Source: Aphis gossypii (Eukaryota > Arthropoda > Insecta > Hemiptera > Aphididae). From it: a stretch of 64,000 nucleotides of DNA. Under the pieces are notes generated by a model. That model worked only from the letters and a program-made list of their open reading frames with translations. It did not search any database and had not been told where the DNA came from. Where the stretch lies: the NCBI RefSeq assembly GCF_020184175.1, contig NC_065533.1:20544695-20608694 (forward strand), read 5' to 3'. Position numbers and translations under genes: made by a program. Below are positions 13,727 through 26,749 of the stretch, piece after piece. Positions within the stretch are counted from its first letter, which is position 1. The number at the start of each line of letters is the position of its first letter.

Positions 13727-16700
13727 ATAAAAATAGGTACTTTAAGATTGGTGATTACCAAATATCTTTGAAAGTGGTATTTGGCAAGGAGTTAACAAAC
13801 TTCCAAATACTTGAGAAAAGGTAATTTCTTATGGTTAATAATTATATTAGTCTATTGATATAATATAATGTATATTGTATAGATAAACATATTTGATTTA
13901 TATGCATTATTGAATTATATTCTCTTCAACATCGCCTTTTACATAGTTTATTCATAAATTAATTGAATCTTTTTTTTTTAATAATGATGCTAAAAATGTA
14001 TAATAAGTTATAACCCCGGTTTCTAAAAAAATAATAGTTTAATTTAGGTATAGGTGCAGTTTTATAAATATATATTATATTTATATATACTATAAATGTA
14101 TAACACAACTAAAATATGGAATTAAAATATGGAATTTAAATATGTATAGAACTGAATAAATTAGCAATCATGGTGTTTGATTTTTAAAATCCATATCTTT
14201 TTGAGTTCAAATCGTTTTTAACTACAAAATAACTTGCAGGTTTCATTAAAATTATTTTAAACGAATTTGTTTTTGTTGACATAAAGCTGCTGTTTAATAA
14301 ATTTTTAACTCGAACGCATAACTAAAAACGCTACATAATTTCATATACATTTATTGTACGACCAATGTTTTGTAAGTACTTGTATTTGAATACGTTTTTA
14401 TAATAATTCCACGACGATAATACGATAATAATAATTTAGACACTACCGAGTTATTTAAAAGCAAAACTAAATACACCCACACATAATCAGCTTATATTAT
14501 AACCCGTGTAACACATCTTCATTATATCCATCCAAAAATTAAATTAACTCGGAAAATCGTTCAGACAAACATATTATTGCCTTCGCCGAGTATGTATAAT
14601 GCATAATATATACGTACCTACTTATAACATATTACGTGTAGTATTACAAACCGAGACCGTGTCGCATGTTTTGTTTTAACATTTAACACGTGTCACATTT
14701 AACTTTTGCCATATTATTCTATACGTAGGTACCTACCCAGAAAGTACCGCGAGATTCTATATATAATACATACGAATAGTATTTCGTAACTTAATAACAC
14801 AATGTATTACGAGAGGACGTGAAATTAAACGACACGAAAACATTTTAATATTACAATCGCGCGTACACAGCATTTACTCGAATATATAAATATATATATA
14901 TATATGTAATAATAAACACACACCGTGCATTTCTTGGGATTTTTAAGTAAAATCTATTGCGAAGCGTCATAAATTCTATGAAATAATTGTCCGTATATAG
15001 TACTTGATTCTTTTTGATATTTATTCTAAATAAAACTTCCATTTTGTTTTCAAGATACTAAGCCGTATTTTCAATTTTGAAATAACGTACTCATCCTCGA
15101 ATATTATATATCTTTAGCACACATTAAAACGAGTACCATTGAAAAGCTCAATCGATTCGTTTTTCAAACGAATAACCCTATACCTCGAAAATAAAATTCT
15201 GGTTAGTCGCATTCCTTAAATCACGTAACGTCGACCCCGCAAACATTTCCTTAGGGACGGTCTCGTGTATTATAATAATATATTATACGTAGATAGTGAA
15301 ATATCTTGTGGTGGATGAAAGATAACGCAAACTGCAACAAAGAAAAACAAACGAATATTATTTAAAATATAACTTAAAGTTAATTCTGTAAACATAGACA
15401 GTATAGGTACTTAGTAAATAATATATAATATGCACTATTACTAAAGCATTTAAATAAACTTAACACAAAACGAGATCATGAGTTAAAAATTCATATGAAT
15501 TTAAATGTTCAATATTAAAAATAAAAATATCTCAACGTGTATTTTTTTGTTATTTTAAATATTTTTTATTATACAATCTGTTCAAATAAATAAAACAATA
15601 TGAGTGAATATGACGAGGGAAAAAAGATATAATTCACAAAACGAAGAAGCGGTCCCAGTAGAGAAACGTTTTTTTTTATTAACGTACCGACTTACCGTAT
15701 TACATTTTTTCAAAAAATTTAATTTCATTTTAATAATAATAACTTTAATTCCAACTTTTTAATTAATTATTAATATTAACTGAAAATTATGACATAAGTC
15801 ATGTTTTTCTAATTCTTTATTTTGATAATTATTATTATTATTATTACTACTAAACAATTTCAAATGTGATTATACTTAAATAGGTAATTTTAAAATTATT
15901 CATTTAAAACTTTTTAAGCACTCCTTTGTGAAATAGTGTTAATAAAAAAAGATAAAAGTTTTTATTTTTTTTCATTATCACTGTTTGTGTATGCAAGATA
16001 TAGTATTACATGTAACATACCTATTTTGAGCGATCAATGGGTCTACCATCATAGTCGTTATACCAGCAGAGGTACACTTCAACGTACAATTTACGTACGG
16101 TACAATTCAGAAATATACAAATACATTTTTACTTACAATAACAATATTACCATGCCTAGCTGTTATTATATAACTGACATACAATGATCGTTTTATAGAA
16201 CTGCATTTCACACTTGTCTGCCTCTTGGATACGTTTGATTTTCATTTCTTTTACAATATCTGTCAGCTAATGTTAAAGAAATGTATTATGATGAAATCAA
16301 TAATCATACATACAATTTATTAGTAAACAAAGGCTTCGTGATTTTTGAAGAAAATTTAATAGGAACTACCGAAAAACTATAAAACATCTATTTATTCAAA
16401 ATTATATGTATAGTTTTCAACCCACCGTCTGATTAATTTGGAAAATCCTATTTAAAACCCCCTAAACTTACCCGTTAATCTCGTTAACACGTCACTGCTT
16501 TATAGATGCTTGTACTGCCTATCTAGTAGTCTGTGCCTACTTGACATAAATCAATGTTGCATTCATCCATGGTGGCTCTATGTGTTAATATTAGTATCGC
16601 TCGACTGCACACCTACTTTGTGAATCGGAGAATTATGTTGTAACGTCGTTGCATTTTTATTCAAATAAATATAGATACTTGTTCAAAAACATATTTTAAA

Positions 16701-17239
16701 CATTTCTAGGCGATGATTCCGTGTATTAAATATTTATTATAATTTTGTGTTCGTACTGATAGAAAATATATTTTTGATGTATTTTAATATCTAAATAAAT
16801 GATATCGTGGGATTTAGGATTAGAAACTTTCAATCTTTCAGATAACTGTCCCTGATCTGTTTTCCAGTATTATATTAGTATTCGTATGCTATTAAAATAC
16901 ATAAAAGTACGACATTTACGAGTGAATGCAGTTTTTGGCAAACTAAGAATACTCGGAATTTATATAAATGAACGACTATATTTTAAAAATAGTTTTTTTC
17001 TTAAACGGATTACCGAGTATCGCATTTATAGCAGATACCTAATCATGAACATAAAATTGTATTTATATACTAAAGATTTATAATTTTTCAGAAGTCTTAC
17101 TCGCAAATCAACAAATTCTGCATTTTTTTTATTATTATTATTTTGTTGTTTATTCTGAAAATAACTGCGAACAGCGAGAACAAAAATAATTCAAGGCCAA
17201 ATCGTTTGATTATCTTTTATAGTCATGTTCGATTTTTTT
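13727..17239. other. AT-rich non-coding DNA
   Basis: No supported gene. 16430-16660 is slightly less AT-rich, without a reading frame. Confidence 0.5.
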
Positions 17240-18110
17240 TGCGCATAGCCGAAGCGGCCACCGCGATTAGTCCCATACAGAGTATTATTTAACATTAAAT
17301 GTTATTGTGCTGACGGCACTCGAGCACAGTGAGTGCGCGTCGATTGCACAACACATTTTGGGTTAAGACTCTTACTCGATAATATTATATAATAATATAT
17401 TTCAAGTAGTGGTTCGTGATCTATCAATAACGGTTAAAACGACTGATGAACCGATAACCGAATATATTGTATTGGACAATGGGCACTATATATATTCGCC
17501 GATCAGCAATCTGCGAAAATAAAAATACTGCTCAGCGGACGAGAACGTTTTACAATACCGCTCTTACACGAGTATAATATATATACCTACACGATTACAC
17601 ACACACACGTTTTCGGAGGTATTCCGCAGTGGTCCTTTTCTTGACGTCCTGCTGCCACCGTCGAAGTCGAAGCCACAAGTGTCCAGGGATCTATTAGTCA
17701 CTTCAACAGGCGGCGGCGGCGTTGGTGGTGGTGGTGGATAACAACAACCCCCGTGCGCGCAACTATATACTTTAGGACTACTGTGGTAAATGCTGCCAAC
17801 TATAAACGGAGAAACGTTTAACGGTCCTTTGCTCCTTTTGCTCGATCCTTTGCTACTCGCTCACCCTTCCCCCCCCCCTCTTCACCTGCTACAGCTACAC
17901 GCCAAAGTCTAATCGATTCCGACAACCAATACGCCTCTGCACGGTCGAAAGTACGTCATAAACGATGCCAAAAATATCACGTAGAGAAACCTGCGAGACA
18001 TCTCTGGCTTGATTAGTGATACTATATTGCTACATCGCATGGACAGGACGGTACGTATGTCTAATATAATATTTGCATGTATATTGTGTTGCATTGTAAA
18101 TGTTGTAAAA
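17240..18110. promoter_or_regulatory. CpG-richer island 1, possible promoter or 5' exon
   Basis: G+C and CpG rise well above the surroundings, with GGC/GGT repeats (17709-17737), a CCCCCCCCC run near 17870 and CA/TG stretches. No convincing coding frame is present. In AT-rich insect genomes such islands often mark promoters, 5' exons or enhancers; which one cannot be told here. Confidence 0.3.
17709..17737 (+). repeat. GGC/GGT trinucleotide tract
   Basis: Four GGC units are followed, after two bases, by five GGT units within CpG-richer island 1. Confidence 0.85.
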
Positions 18111-18799
18111 TGTCCAAACTAAATTGTAATGGTACCATACATTTTCTATATTCGTCGGTTAATATTGATATTACATATTTTATATTGCTACATTAAATAG
18201 TAATTGATTTTGTTGTTATTAATACGGTTGGTCGAATTAATTTTAAAACATCACATTATATAGTATGTTGTATTATTGACTTTTAACTTTTTGAGTCAAT
18301 GCCGACTTACCACACAGAACAATATGATTGGAAACGATGTGAATAGGTTCGTGGTATAGGACATAGGTTATAGGTACGTATGAAAAAGCAATAGCTTAAC
18401 ATTAATCTAAATTTTTGGAAAATAATAATATTATTGTTACTAAGATCGTTTTACTTTGATTAATATATCCCCACAAAATTTCAACTTTAAAAGTTTATAA
18501 AAATAAAATTGCACTTTTTTTGTAGTTTTGGGTTTTAGGAAGCAGGGTTATACATGAGCAACCAATAAATATTAAATATTCAACTCTAAGCTATAAAAAT
18601 TTAACATTTTATAACATTTTAACCACAAAATAATAAGCTAATTTTCGTGATTTTGATTAATTTCGCCCATAAATTTGAAATGCTTCAAATGCTTATAAGG
18701 AAAAAAATAAATCTCGCCTTAAGTATTTTTAAATTATAAAATATATCAGCTTGTGGCGAGAAACTTGTATACTAAATATTCAAACTTTATGATTGGTAC

Positions 18800-19970
18800 T
18801 AAAAAACCGTTGTCGATGGATTGGCGCGAGACACTCGTTCCGCTTCGATTAATTTCAGTCAACTTATTAAAACGAACTCGAAAGTTTATGCTTATAAATA
18901 TTATATTATACCGTGTTAATATCAAACACTAACGAACACTTTGGGTATTTTAAATGTGCTTGTTTTTGTTTTTGTTTTTCGACGTACGCACGTCACGCCG
19001 GCGGCGGCAGCGATCATTCGCTCGTTCGAATATAGTTTCTACATCGATAATATAATATTATACGAGCTTGCTAGATATAACGGAGCGAAAAAATTATATT
19101 TTTATTGGTGTTTGGAGATGTTTTTTTTTTTCACAACACCTGAGACCGGTCAGCCGAGTATATTATTATATATATATAGGTACACAACACACATACATTT
19201 CTCCCACGATATTGCTTAAATTTTTTTTTCCAGCAGGTAAAACGTAAAAATAGGTACGCGCGATATAAACTCTCGGTGGCTCGCGGGGTGGCAGCGAAGG
19301 CGGGACAATGTTCTTTTACCGCGGGTCGGTCGTAGGTACATAAAAAGTTCATGGGTTGCCTACATTCAACTATTATATATCTGTCCCGACTCGTCCGCCA
19401 CCGCGAAGCTCGTGGAATAACGTCAATATCATCGCATAGGTGTAGGCCACGTGTAAAAATATTTTCTCTATGTTTTTCTTCGCCACCCGTCGTATTCGTG
19501 AATATTATTTTGTTTCACCGCCGCCGACGACGGTGTTGCGGTGCGCATTAGACGCGTTCAATAATAATAATTATAATTAAATAATATCGTATTCGGTAAA
19601 AAACGACGTTGTACGCGATTATAACACCGCAGCAGTGAACGATCGTCTTCGTCGTAGTTTTTCGGTGTAGGTCGTTTGATTTGGCTCGTATATGACGTAT
19701 ATTCCGCGGCAAACGCGTTATGTCTGTTACCTATACATAATAATGATGCGGTTCGGTGCGAAGGCTTTCGGAACGGTGTCGATAGCCGTCTGCCGCGGCG
19801 GTGGTTATCTGCGCTATTTACGATTCTGACGTCAAGCCGAACAAAACGTCGAAGAAAATAGAAACCATCAAACGACAAAATATTATTACTATCAACGATA
19901 GTACGTACAAAGCACAATACACTGTCGCGACTATATAGATTTCTCAATAAATCGTTTGCTTACTCCGAAT
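18800..19970. promoter_or_regulatory. CpG-richer island 2, possible promoter or 5' exon
   Basis: Dense CpG (for example CGCCGGCGGCGGC near 18996, CACCGCCGCCGACGACGG near 19517 and TGCCGCGGCGG near 19791) is mixed with long TA-rich stretches. Several frames are open on both strands (up to 129 codons, 19558-19947 minus), as expected from GC-rich non-coding DNA. No domain was recognised. Confidence 0.3.
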
Positions 19971-22599
19971 CCGCTACAACTAGGATATTTAGTAAATAAT
20001 AAGTTACAAGCAAATATATCATATTGTACACAGTAATAAAATGTAAAATTAATGCTGTCCAGTTCTATATTTTGTACACAACTACACCACATCAATGCCC
20101 CATAGCAAACGACTTTCGTTATAATTTAATTTCGATGTCATTACTCACGACTCTAACTCCGTAGATTTTCGGTCGGTTCTATATTAAATAACATTTGGTC
20201 ACAGATGATTTAGGTTTAAAATATAAACCCGCATTAAGTCGTCGATGTACAATATAGTCCCGAAAGAAAATAGATTCCAATATAAAATATTTGTGACATC
20301 TAAAGCTTATATAACACTGAACGACTGATTGAATCCAACAGTTGATATACTGGTCCACCGTCGACGATTGTATTGTAACGTATTGATAAATTAATATCAT
20401 ATCAGACAAGCGCGGATAATGTTATTATCTTTATTTCAAAATAAATACAAATAATTCAATTGCAATTTTATTTAAATTGACATCTGTATAATATGTGACA
20501 AATAACGATATATGATTTGTGTTATCAATTCATTTTTTAATTCAAAAATGTCCGCGAATAGTCTGCAATCCTTATTAATTTTGTTACCCATATATTTATA
20601 TGTCATTACAATCCACAGCCTGTTTAAAGAATTATAATTATTTTGATTTCCTGTGTATTAATTGATTTAATTTGTATCTTCATTATTTCAATAGGCATGC
20701 ATGCTTATTAGATTGACACACGAAAACGCTTAGCTTTTACTTGTAATGATGAATTCATGACAGAAAAATATAAAAAGGTACACCAATAAATGTAAATAAA
20801 AACTTCAATTACAATGGCCAAAATAACTTGTACTTATTCCAAATATTCTTTTCAATTTTCATTTTGAATACAAATTTAAACAATTATTAGGATTTAACTT
20901 CAAGTCATAATATTTATACTACAAATTTCATTCCGCAATTTGTGATGCTCGCACGTATTGTATAAACTTATATTTATAGTAATTTTATACTATTGTAAAT
21001 ATCACATTTCTAAAAATTGGTATACTGTTTTTTTTATTATTATTATTATTTGACGCATGGCTTATCTCGATCTGAGGTACTAGTCATTAAGTTACGGAAA
21101 TATAATACAAGTCAGGAATGTGTAGGGTGCTTCAAAAACTAGGTACATTTAAGTTTATCAGTAAACCAAATTTTTTGATTTATTTTTCATACTATACATA
21201 TACTGTAGTCTGTAACATATAGTGGATGTGCTCAGTATAAGGAACGATATTACCGGATTGTGGTAAATACATTTTTTAGATTCTCTTATGAACGCAAAAC
21301 AATGTTAATAATAATAATAATAGCGTGAAACATTCTAGACACCATTACGCATTTATACTAAAATATACGACGGTATAATAATATTATATTATATAAAGTC
21401 AAGTACTCGGTTATTTTGCATTTATCTGTCAACCATTTCCGCGAAACGTCAAATTTTAATGTCTTATCCCGTATTAGCGTTATTACAGTGACCGTCTTCT
21501 AAAATCTTATTATACGCCGTGCATTGGCTGTATATATTGGATGGTTATATTATTATTATTATTATTATTATTATTCGTATTATTATTATTATTATTATTT
21601 GAGAACAAACGAAGGAAACTGCAGCCGAGTTCAGATATTAACTTACTGCGTACATTTTCTATGTTATTATCATTATTATTTTTATTTTTAATGGACAGAC
21701 TAATTGTCTAACGAGAGTCTCGTCGACGGCATTAAATTACAAATCGAATATATACTGTTTATTTGGATGTGACGGATAATTGGGCGCCATGTCCGGATAC
21801 GTGTATGAGTATAATGGACCCTTTCAAAGAGACGGAAAAACAAGTATAATTGGCCGGAACGGAACAAGCACAGATTTGAATACATACTATGCGCAGATAT
21901 GGTATAATTGTGTTGGATATAATCACTTTCAAGGAAACGCAACTATATGGTATGTATATATATATACTGCACTATTAAACCGCTGCAATAAGCCACGTTA
22001 ATTTTGGTTTATTAAAATCGTTACACTATTATAACAGTCCATAATGATATTATTACTTGTATTGCATTTCTGCAAGGAAGTAGAAAGAAATTAACGTTAA
22101 AAGCAAGCTCAGTTCTTCTCGAAAATTGTAAAAATTCCTTTATAATTGGCTATTACCTACTTATATAATTTCTCTGCCGATATATATAATTATATTTTTT
22201 TCAGTTTCCTATGGCAATTTATAATAAATTTCCAATTTATATTGTCATTAAATGACATTTTTTTTATTATCTATTTAAGCATTACACTTGAGTAAGCCGT
22301 TTTCCGCAAAAACGCATAAAAGACGTGATTGCACCACCGATCGCTCAAACTTTAAATTATACCTAATTAGTTTGTAAATAATTATGATGTAGAATTTCGA
22401 AATTAGACTTGAATGTTTTCAATCCGTTTCATATCTGTTATCTACATAATTTTAATAACAAAATCGTCGTAATATTTGTAATTTCATTTATTTATGTTCA
22501 CAATTATTTCATTATATACTACTCTTGCTTTCAAAGGATTGGAAATATCTGGTACAGAAGTGTAATCGTGTAGATACTGTTTGTTTAATTACATACAGT
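19971..22599. other. AT-rich non-coding DNA
   Basis: Holds the ATT microsatellite and overlapping 80- and 73-codon frames at 21700-22001, on opposite strands and without recognisable domains. Confidence 0.5.
21549..21600 (+). repeat. (ATT)n microsatellite
   Basis: Two pure ATT/TAT blocks separated by CG. Confidence 0.9.
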
Positions 22600-22806
22600 C
22601 AGTGACGTAACTACTGATCCGGAGTGTTCCGGATTCGTATAGAATATGGTTTATAATAATATGAATAAATTATCAAAGTAATTTCACCTTATGCTAACAA
22701 AAATTGTAACACAACAACTCTATGAATAACATTTCATATATTATCGTATCACCCATCAAACGAAATATGAATCCACCCATAAAAAAACTCTATAGTTGTG
22801 CCACAT
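22600..22806. mobile_element. probable short inverted-repeat element
   Basis: The left end CAGTGACGTAACTA is matched, inverted, by the sequence around 22792-22806 (TAGTTGTGCCACAT on the plus strand). The left end also holds a small palindrome, ATCCGGAGTGTTCCGGAT. No target duplication was found, so the ends are approximate. Confidence 0.4.
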
Positions 22807-25587
22807 TAATTGTATATATTATTTTAGAAGATGTATACTTTACATTAGTTGTATTATATTGTAATTGTAGTTACTGCTAAGTAAATTAGTTTTCAAAAAA
22901 AAAAATTTAAAAAAAAATGATGTGTACTTACTCTACATATAAATATAATTTGTAAATTAAGATACTCAGCGATAGTAACTTCTTACAAATAAATACATTT
23001 TCCTAGACTCTCTTTCCTCTTCTTATTATCCGACTAGTCATAAGTTTATCGGATAAAGTTCTTTGTAGTTTCATACAAAACTTTTCCTCTTTTATCAAAT
23101 TAATTCTAAATACACTCTAAAAATATAAATATTTAAAAAAAAATAGAAGTTATTATTTAAACACAAAATAAAAATAATGATGATAATCTGTGTTATTATA
23201 AGCTTATACTCGTAATATGAATTGTTAAAAAGTAGTTTATTTTTAACAGCCTACAAATTCAGTGGTATCTGCTGGATAAGGATAAATAAAGACTATAATC
23301 TCTAAATGTTAAAATTTTTAGTTATTAATTTTTTTTTTCTTTAATAAACTAACTTTAACATAGACACTTTTCATCATTTTTTACATAGAACTTATTCTAT
23401 GAACAAAAAAAATGATTTAACTTTAATACTAAAAACCACAATTGTTCAACAGTTTTGAAAATTTATTTCAACGATAGCCTACGTTAAAAAAAATCTACAA
23501 TAAAAAAAACACTATAATGTACTACATTTTAGTTTTGAATGCACATTTTTAAAAATTATAAATATAGCTACTAAAATCCTTCAGCTGAAATATATTGATT
23601 TACGTGACGCTTGAATTCTATATATATATATATAATAGTATCACACAATGTTGCGTCTAACGTCTTAAAAGCATTAATATATTTACCAAACAGCAGTATT
23701 GGAAATGTTAATTTTAAATTCAATGATAAATCATTGCGGTTCCAAGCGAGAACGGGTTTTCAGCAAGATTTATAAAGACATTTTATTGTACGTGTTACTA
23801 TTAGTAATGCGATAGTGCGATAGTTTGAACTATTTTGCCGAGTACAAATTGCATATATCTACTGTATGGTAATAATTATATTATTATTTCATATATTACT
23901 AATTTTCTATTAACGTATAAATCAATAACGGTGTGAATAGGTTTGTGGTGTAAAATAGTTCAAACATACTCTAAATATTTTGAAAATTTCATTGTATACA
24001 CTAAATAATAATATAAGTAGCAACGAAAACCTTCAAGTTCCTAGAAATAATATTTATTTTAAATTACAACAAAATAATTAAAATCGTTATTTTTGTTCAG
24101 ATATCCAATTTCGTTAAAAATTTAACTTCAATCGCTTTTAAAACTCGTAGGTAGGTATTTGGCGATTACTCTAAATTGTTTTTATAATTTACAGAAAATA
24201 AAAGCTTATTAGAAATCTTATTATAAATTTTAGCTTTTAAAATATAATAATTTTGTAAAAATATTTAATACTAAACAAAATTGGTATTTATTTTATAGTA
24301 TTCATTCAATGATTGAAAAGTAAATTTACATAGTCATACATAACTTATGATAAGTATGAGTAATTATGAATTTGGTCTCATTTTAATTGTAGGTACTCAG
24401 ATGTTTCAATCACACAGAATTAGAATTTTGATTTATTTAATAAAAATCATAATACATCATCGTATTTTAATAATTTTAATTTCAAAAAAAATCTATATAA
24501 TTTTTTAGTAATCAAAAATAAGTTTTCAAAAGTCGGTCGATTTGTTTGTATTGAGGTAAATTATCGGTTTAATTACAAAATTACGTTATTAGAACGGTCT
24601 TATGTAAACAATTCAGTATAACATGGAAAATTAATAATTATATTAAATTAATTATTAATTAGGCAACCAGCTATATCGTGGTATTTTGTGTATTTTGCCA
24701 TGGCTCAAACACTGTTATTATTATACTACGCAAGAAGTTTGTGGAATTATTAAAAAATCGAGAAACTGTTTACTCAAGTCTCGAATTCGTATTTCTAGTA
24801 TAGGTATCTTAGCCTCAGTAGTTTTCAAAACTTAATTAAAAATTAATAATTACCCAAGCTTTTTTAAAAATAAATATATATATATATACAACTTTAAAGT
24901 TACTCCTACTATTTTTGTTCTAATAAATTTTACTTTATCATTTATTATTTAGAATACATAAATAGAAAATAAAACTATATAACGAACAAAATATTGCATA
25001 AAAACTTTTAGTTGCACCGTTTATATACGAAATAAAAATTTTCTCGTTTAATAGGAGTATCGAGTATAGAAAAATATCAATAATCAAACCGTTAAACCAC
25101 GAACCTATCTGCGATAATACTATATATATATAACGGTGACGGTATTATAATTTGGTTTTACCATAATTATTACAAAGGTTTATTAGCACTGAGCATTGAT
25201 TATATGTACAATGTGTACGGTTTTTACTAATACATACACAACGCTATTAGATTTAGGCGTACGTATTTGCTTTTGTAGTTTCAATCAACGAAAATTCTGT
25301 AATTTATTTTAATTGGTATGCCGGAATGCATGTGTATTATTATGTAACACATGTACATTGTGTGTACGGTAAGCAGTCTTATCTTAGTCTCAGTTAACTG
25401 TTAAGTCGCACATGGTTCGATCGTTTCAATTCGCATCTACGCCTATTTTAAATCGTACGTGGTAAAATAAACCATCTCGTATTGCATAACACTATTATAA
25501 TTACAATAACGCTCATATTTGAGTGATTATCGTCACATCTCGTTTTATTAGAGTTACGCGATTTTTAACAGTATACGTAAAAAAAAA

Positions 25588-25611
25588 AATAATAATAATA
25601 ATAATAATAAT
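25588..25611 (+). repeat. (AAT)8 microsatellite
   Basis: Pure AAT run after an A tract. Confidence 0.9.
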
Positions 25612-25755
25612 GAAACGGAAAAAAAATAGTTTTTTGTTTTCGTTATTAGGGTTTAAATTTATTTATAGTGTCACTACAGCAGTGGTGGTAATGAAATAAT
25701 GGTATAACGATAATCCATGTATAATTTATGTGTTGCTGTCGTTTAATCGGTGCAG

Positions 25756-25779
25756 TATATATATATATATATATATATA
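25756..25779 (+). repeat. (TA)12 microsatellite
   Basis: Pure TA dinucleotide run. Confidence 0.9.
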
Positions 25780-25859
25780 ATGTATTATTATATTGTATAC
25801 AAATTGAAATCGAGACAGTACAACCAAAAGTCTATTTAATTGGGCAGGCAATATTTTTT

Positions 25860-26230
25860 CCCAGTCACTTTTCGATTTAATTAAAACAGAGGAAATGTTG
25901 TCTGAGGGGAGGGGTGTTTCGGAAAGGTCGGCGCAGAAGTGCGAGCAAGGGGCATGACAAAAACACGCAATTCCCTAGACCTTAAATTACGAAGACTGCC
26001 TTAAACCAGTACTACAGGAACTTAGAGACGTTTACGCCATAAATCTATCTCACTAGCTAAATTGTTTGTCCACTCTAAGAATCCCCTTCCCCGGCTTACA
26101 ATACATTGCTGTGTAAGAACGAACGCTGCAGCGGTGTTATCAAGCCATAGATCAATTTTCCAGCACTCTTCCTCCGCAGTACAAAAACTGTCAGTGTTCC
26201 AGTTGAAATTTGACGTTCGTAAGGTATTTT
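25860..26230. other. GC-richer non-coding segment, possible exon or regulatory DNA
   Basis: Composition is more balanced than the flanks and the segment ends GTTCGTAAGGTATTTT, which would serve as a plus-strand splice donor. Stops occur in all frames, so if it is transcribed it is non-coding. No inverted ends or poly(A) were seen. Confidence 0.2.
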
Positions 26231-26444
26231 TTTAAATTTAATTCCGAGAGTGGCCCATTCCTTTGTTCTAAACGAATAATAAACGTTAAAACGTAATACT
26301 TATACCTACCGATATTATTATTCAATATTTAGTATATTATAATATTACAATTTGATCAGAGCAATCGATTATTAATGAATATATTATATAACAAAATAGA
26401 TATTTTTAATTTCTCTATCTTGTAGTTTCAATAGTACCTACTGT

Positions 26445-26468
26445 TACCCTAACCTAACCTACCTAACC
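26445..26468 (-). repeat. short degenerate TTAGG-type array
   Basis: TACCCTAACCTAACCTACCT and the bases after it contain about four CCTAA/CCTA units, the complement of the insect telomere repeat TTAGG. Too short for a telomere; it may be a scar of break repair or chance. Confidence 0.5.
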
Positions 26469-26728
26469 ACAAAATCGAATTGTGATTACAATTTTTTATC
26501 AGATTGATTTGTTTTGAGGATGGTATTATTATTGGGCATGCAAACCTATAAGTCTCACAAAACATCTATCAATATACTAATAGTTATTACTTATTAAATA
26601 TAAAATACGTTTTTTTTTCATATTTTTCAGATGTACCTATCGTTATTTGATATTACTACGTCGGTTATTGAAAATCCGGTCGGCTGCAGAAATGGATTCC
26701 ATTGATTTTATTTTTTCTTCGTCCCTAG

Positions 26729-26749
26729 TCTCTCTCTCTCTCTCTCTCT
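26729..26749 (+). repeat. (TC)10 microsatellite
   Basis: Pure TC run. Repeated GA/TC tracts can bind GAGA-type factors in insects, but nothing else here supports a promoter. Confidence 0.9.

Larger units (their letters stand above)
22807..25859. other. AT-rich non-coding DNA
   Basis: Microsatellites only. Confidence 0.55.

Noticed and set aside
19558..19947. 129-codon minus-strand frame
   Set aside because: Lies in CpG-rich DNA where stops are rare; Arg-rich in places, Tyr/Asn-rich at the end, with no recognisable domain.
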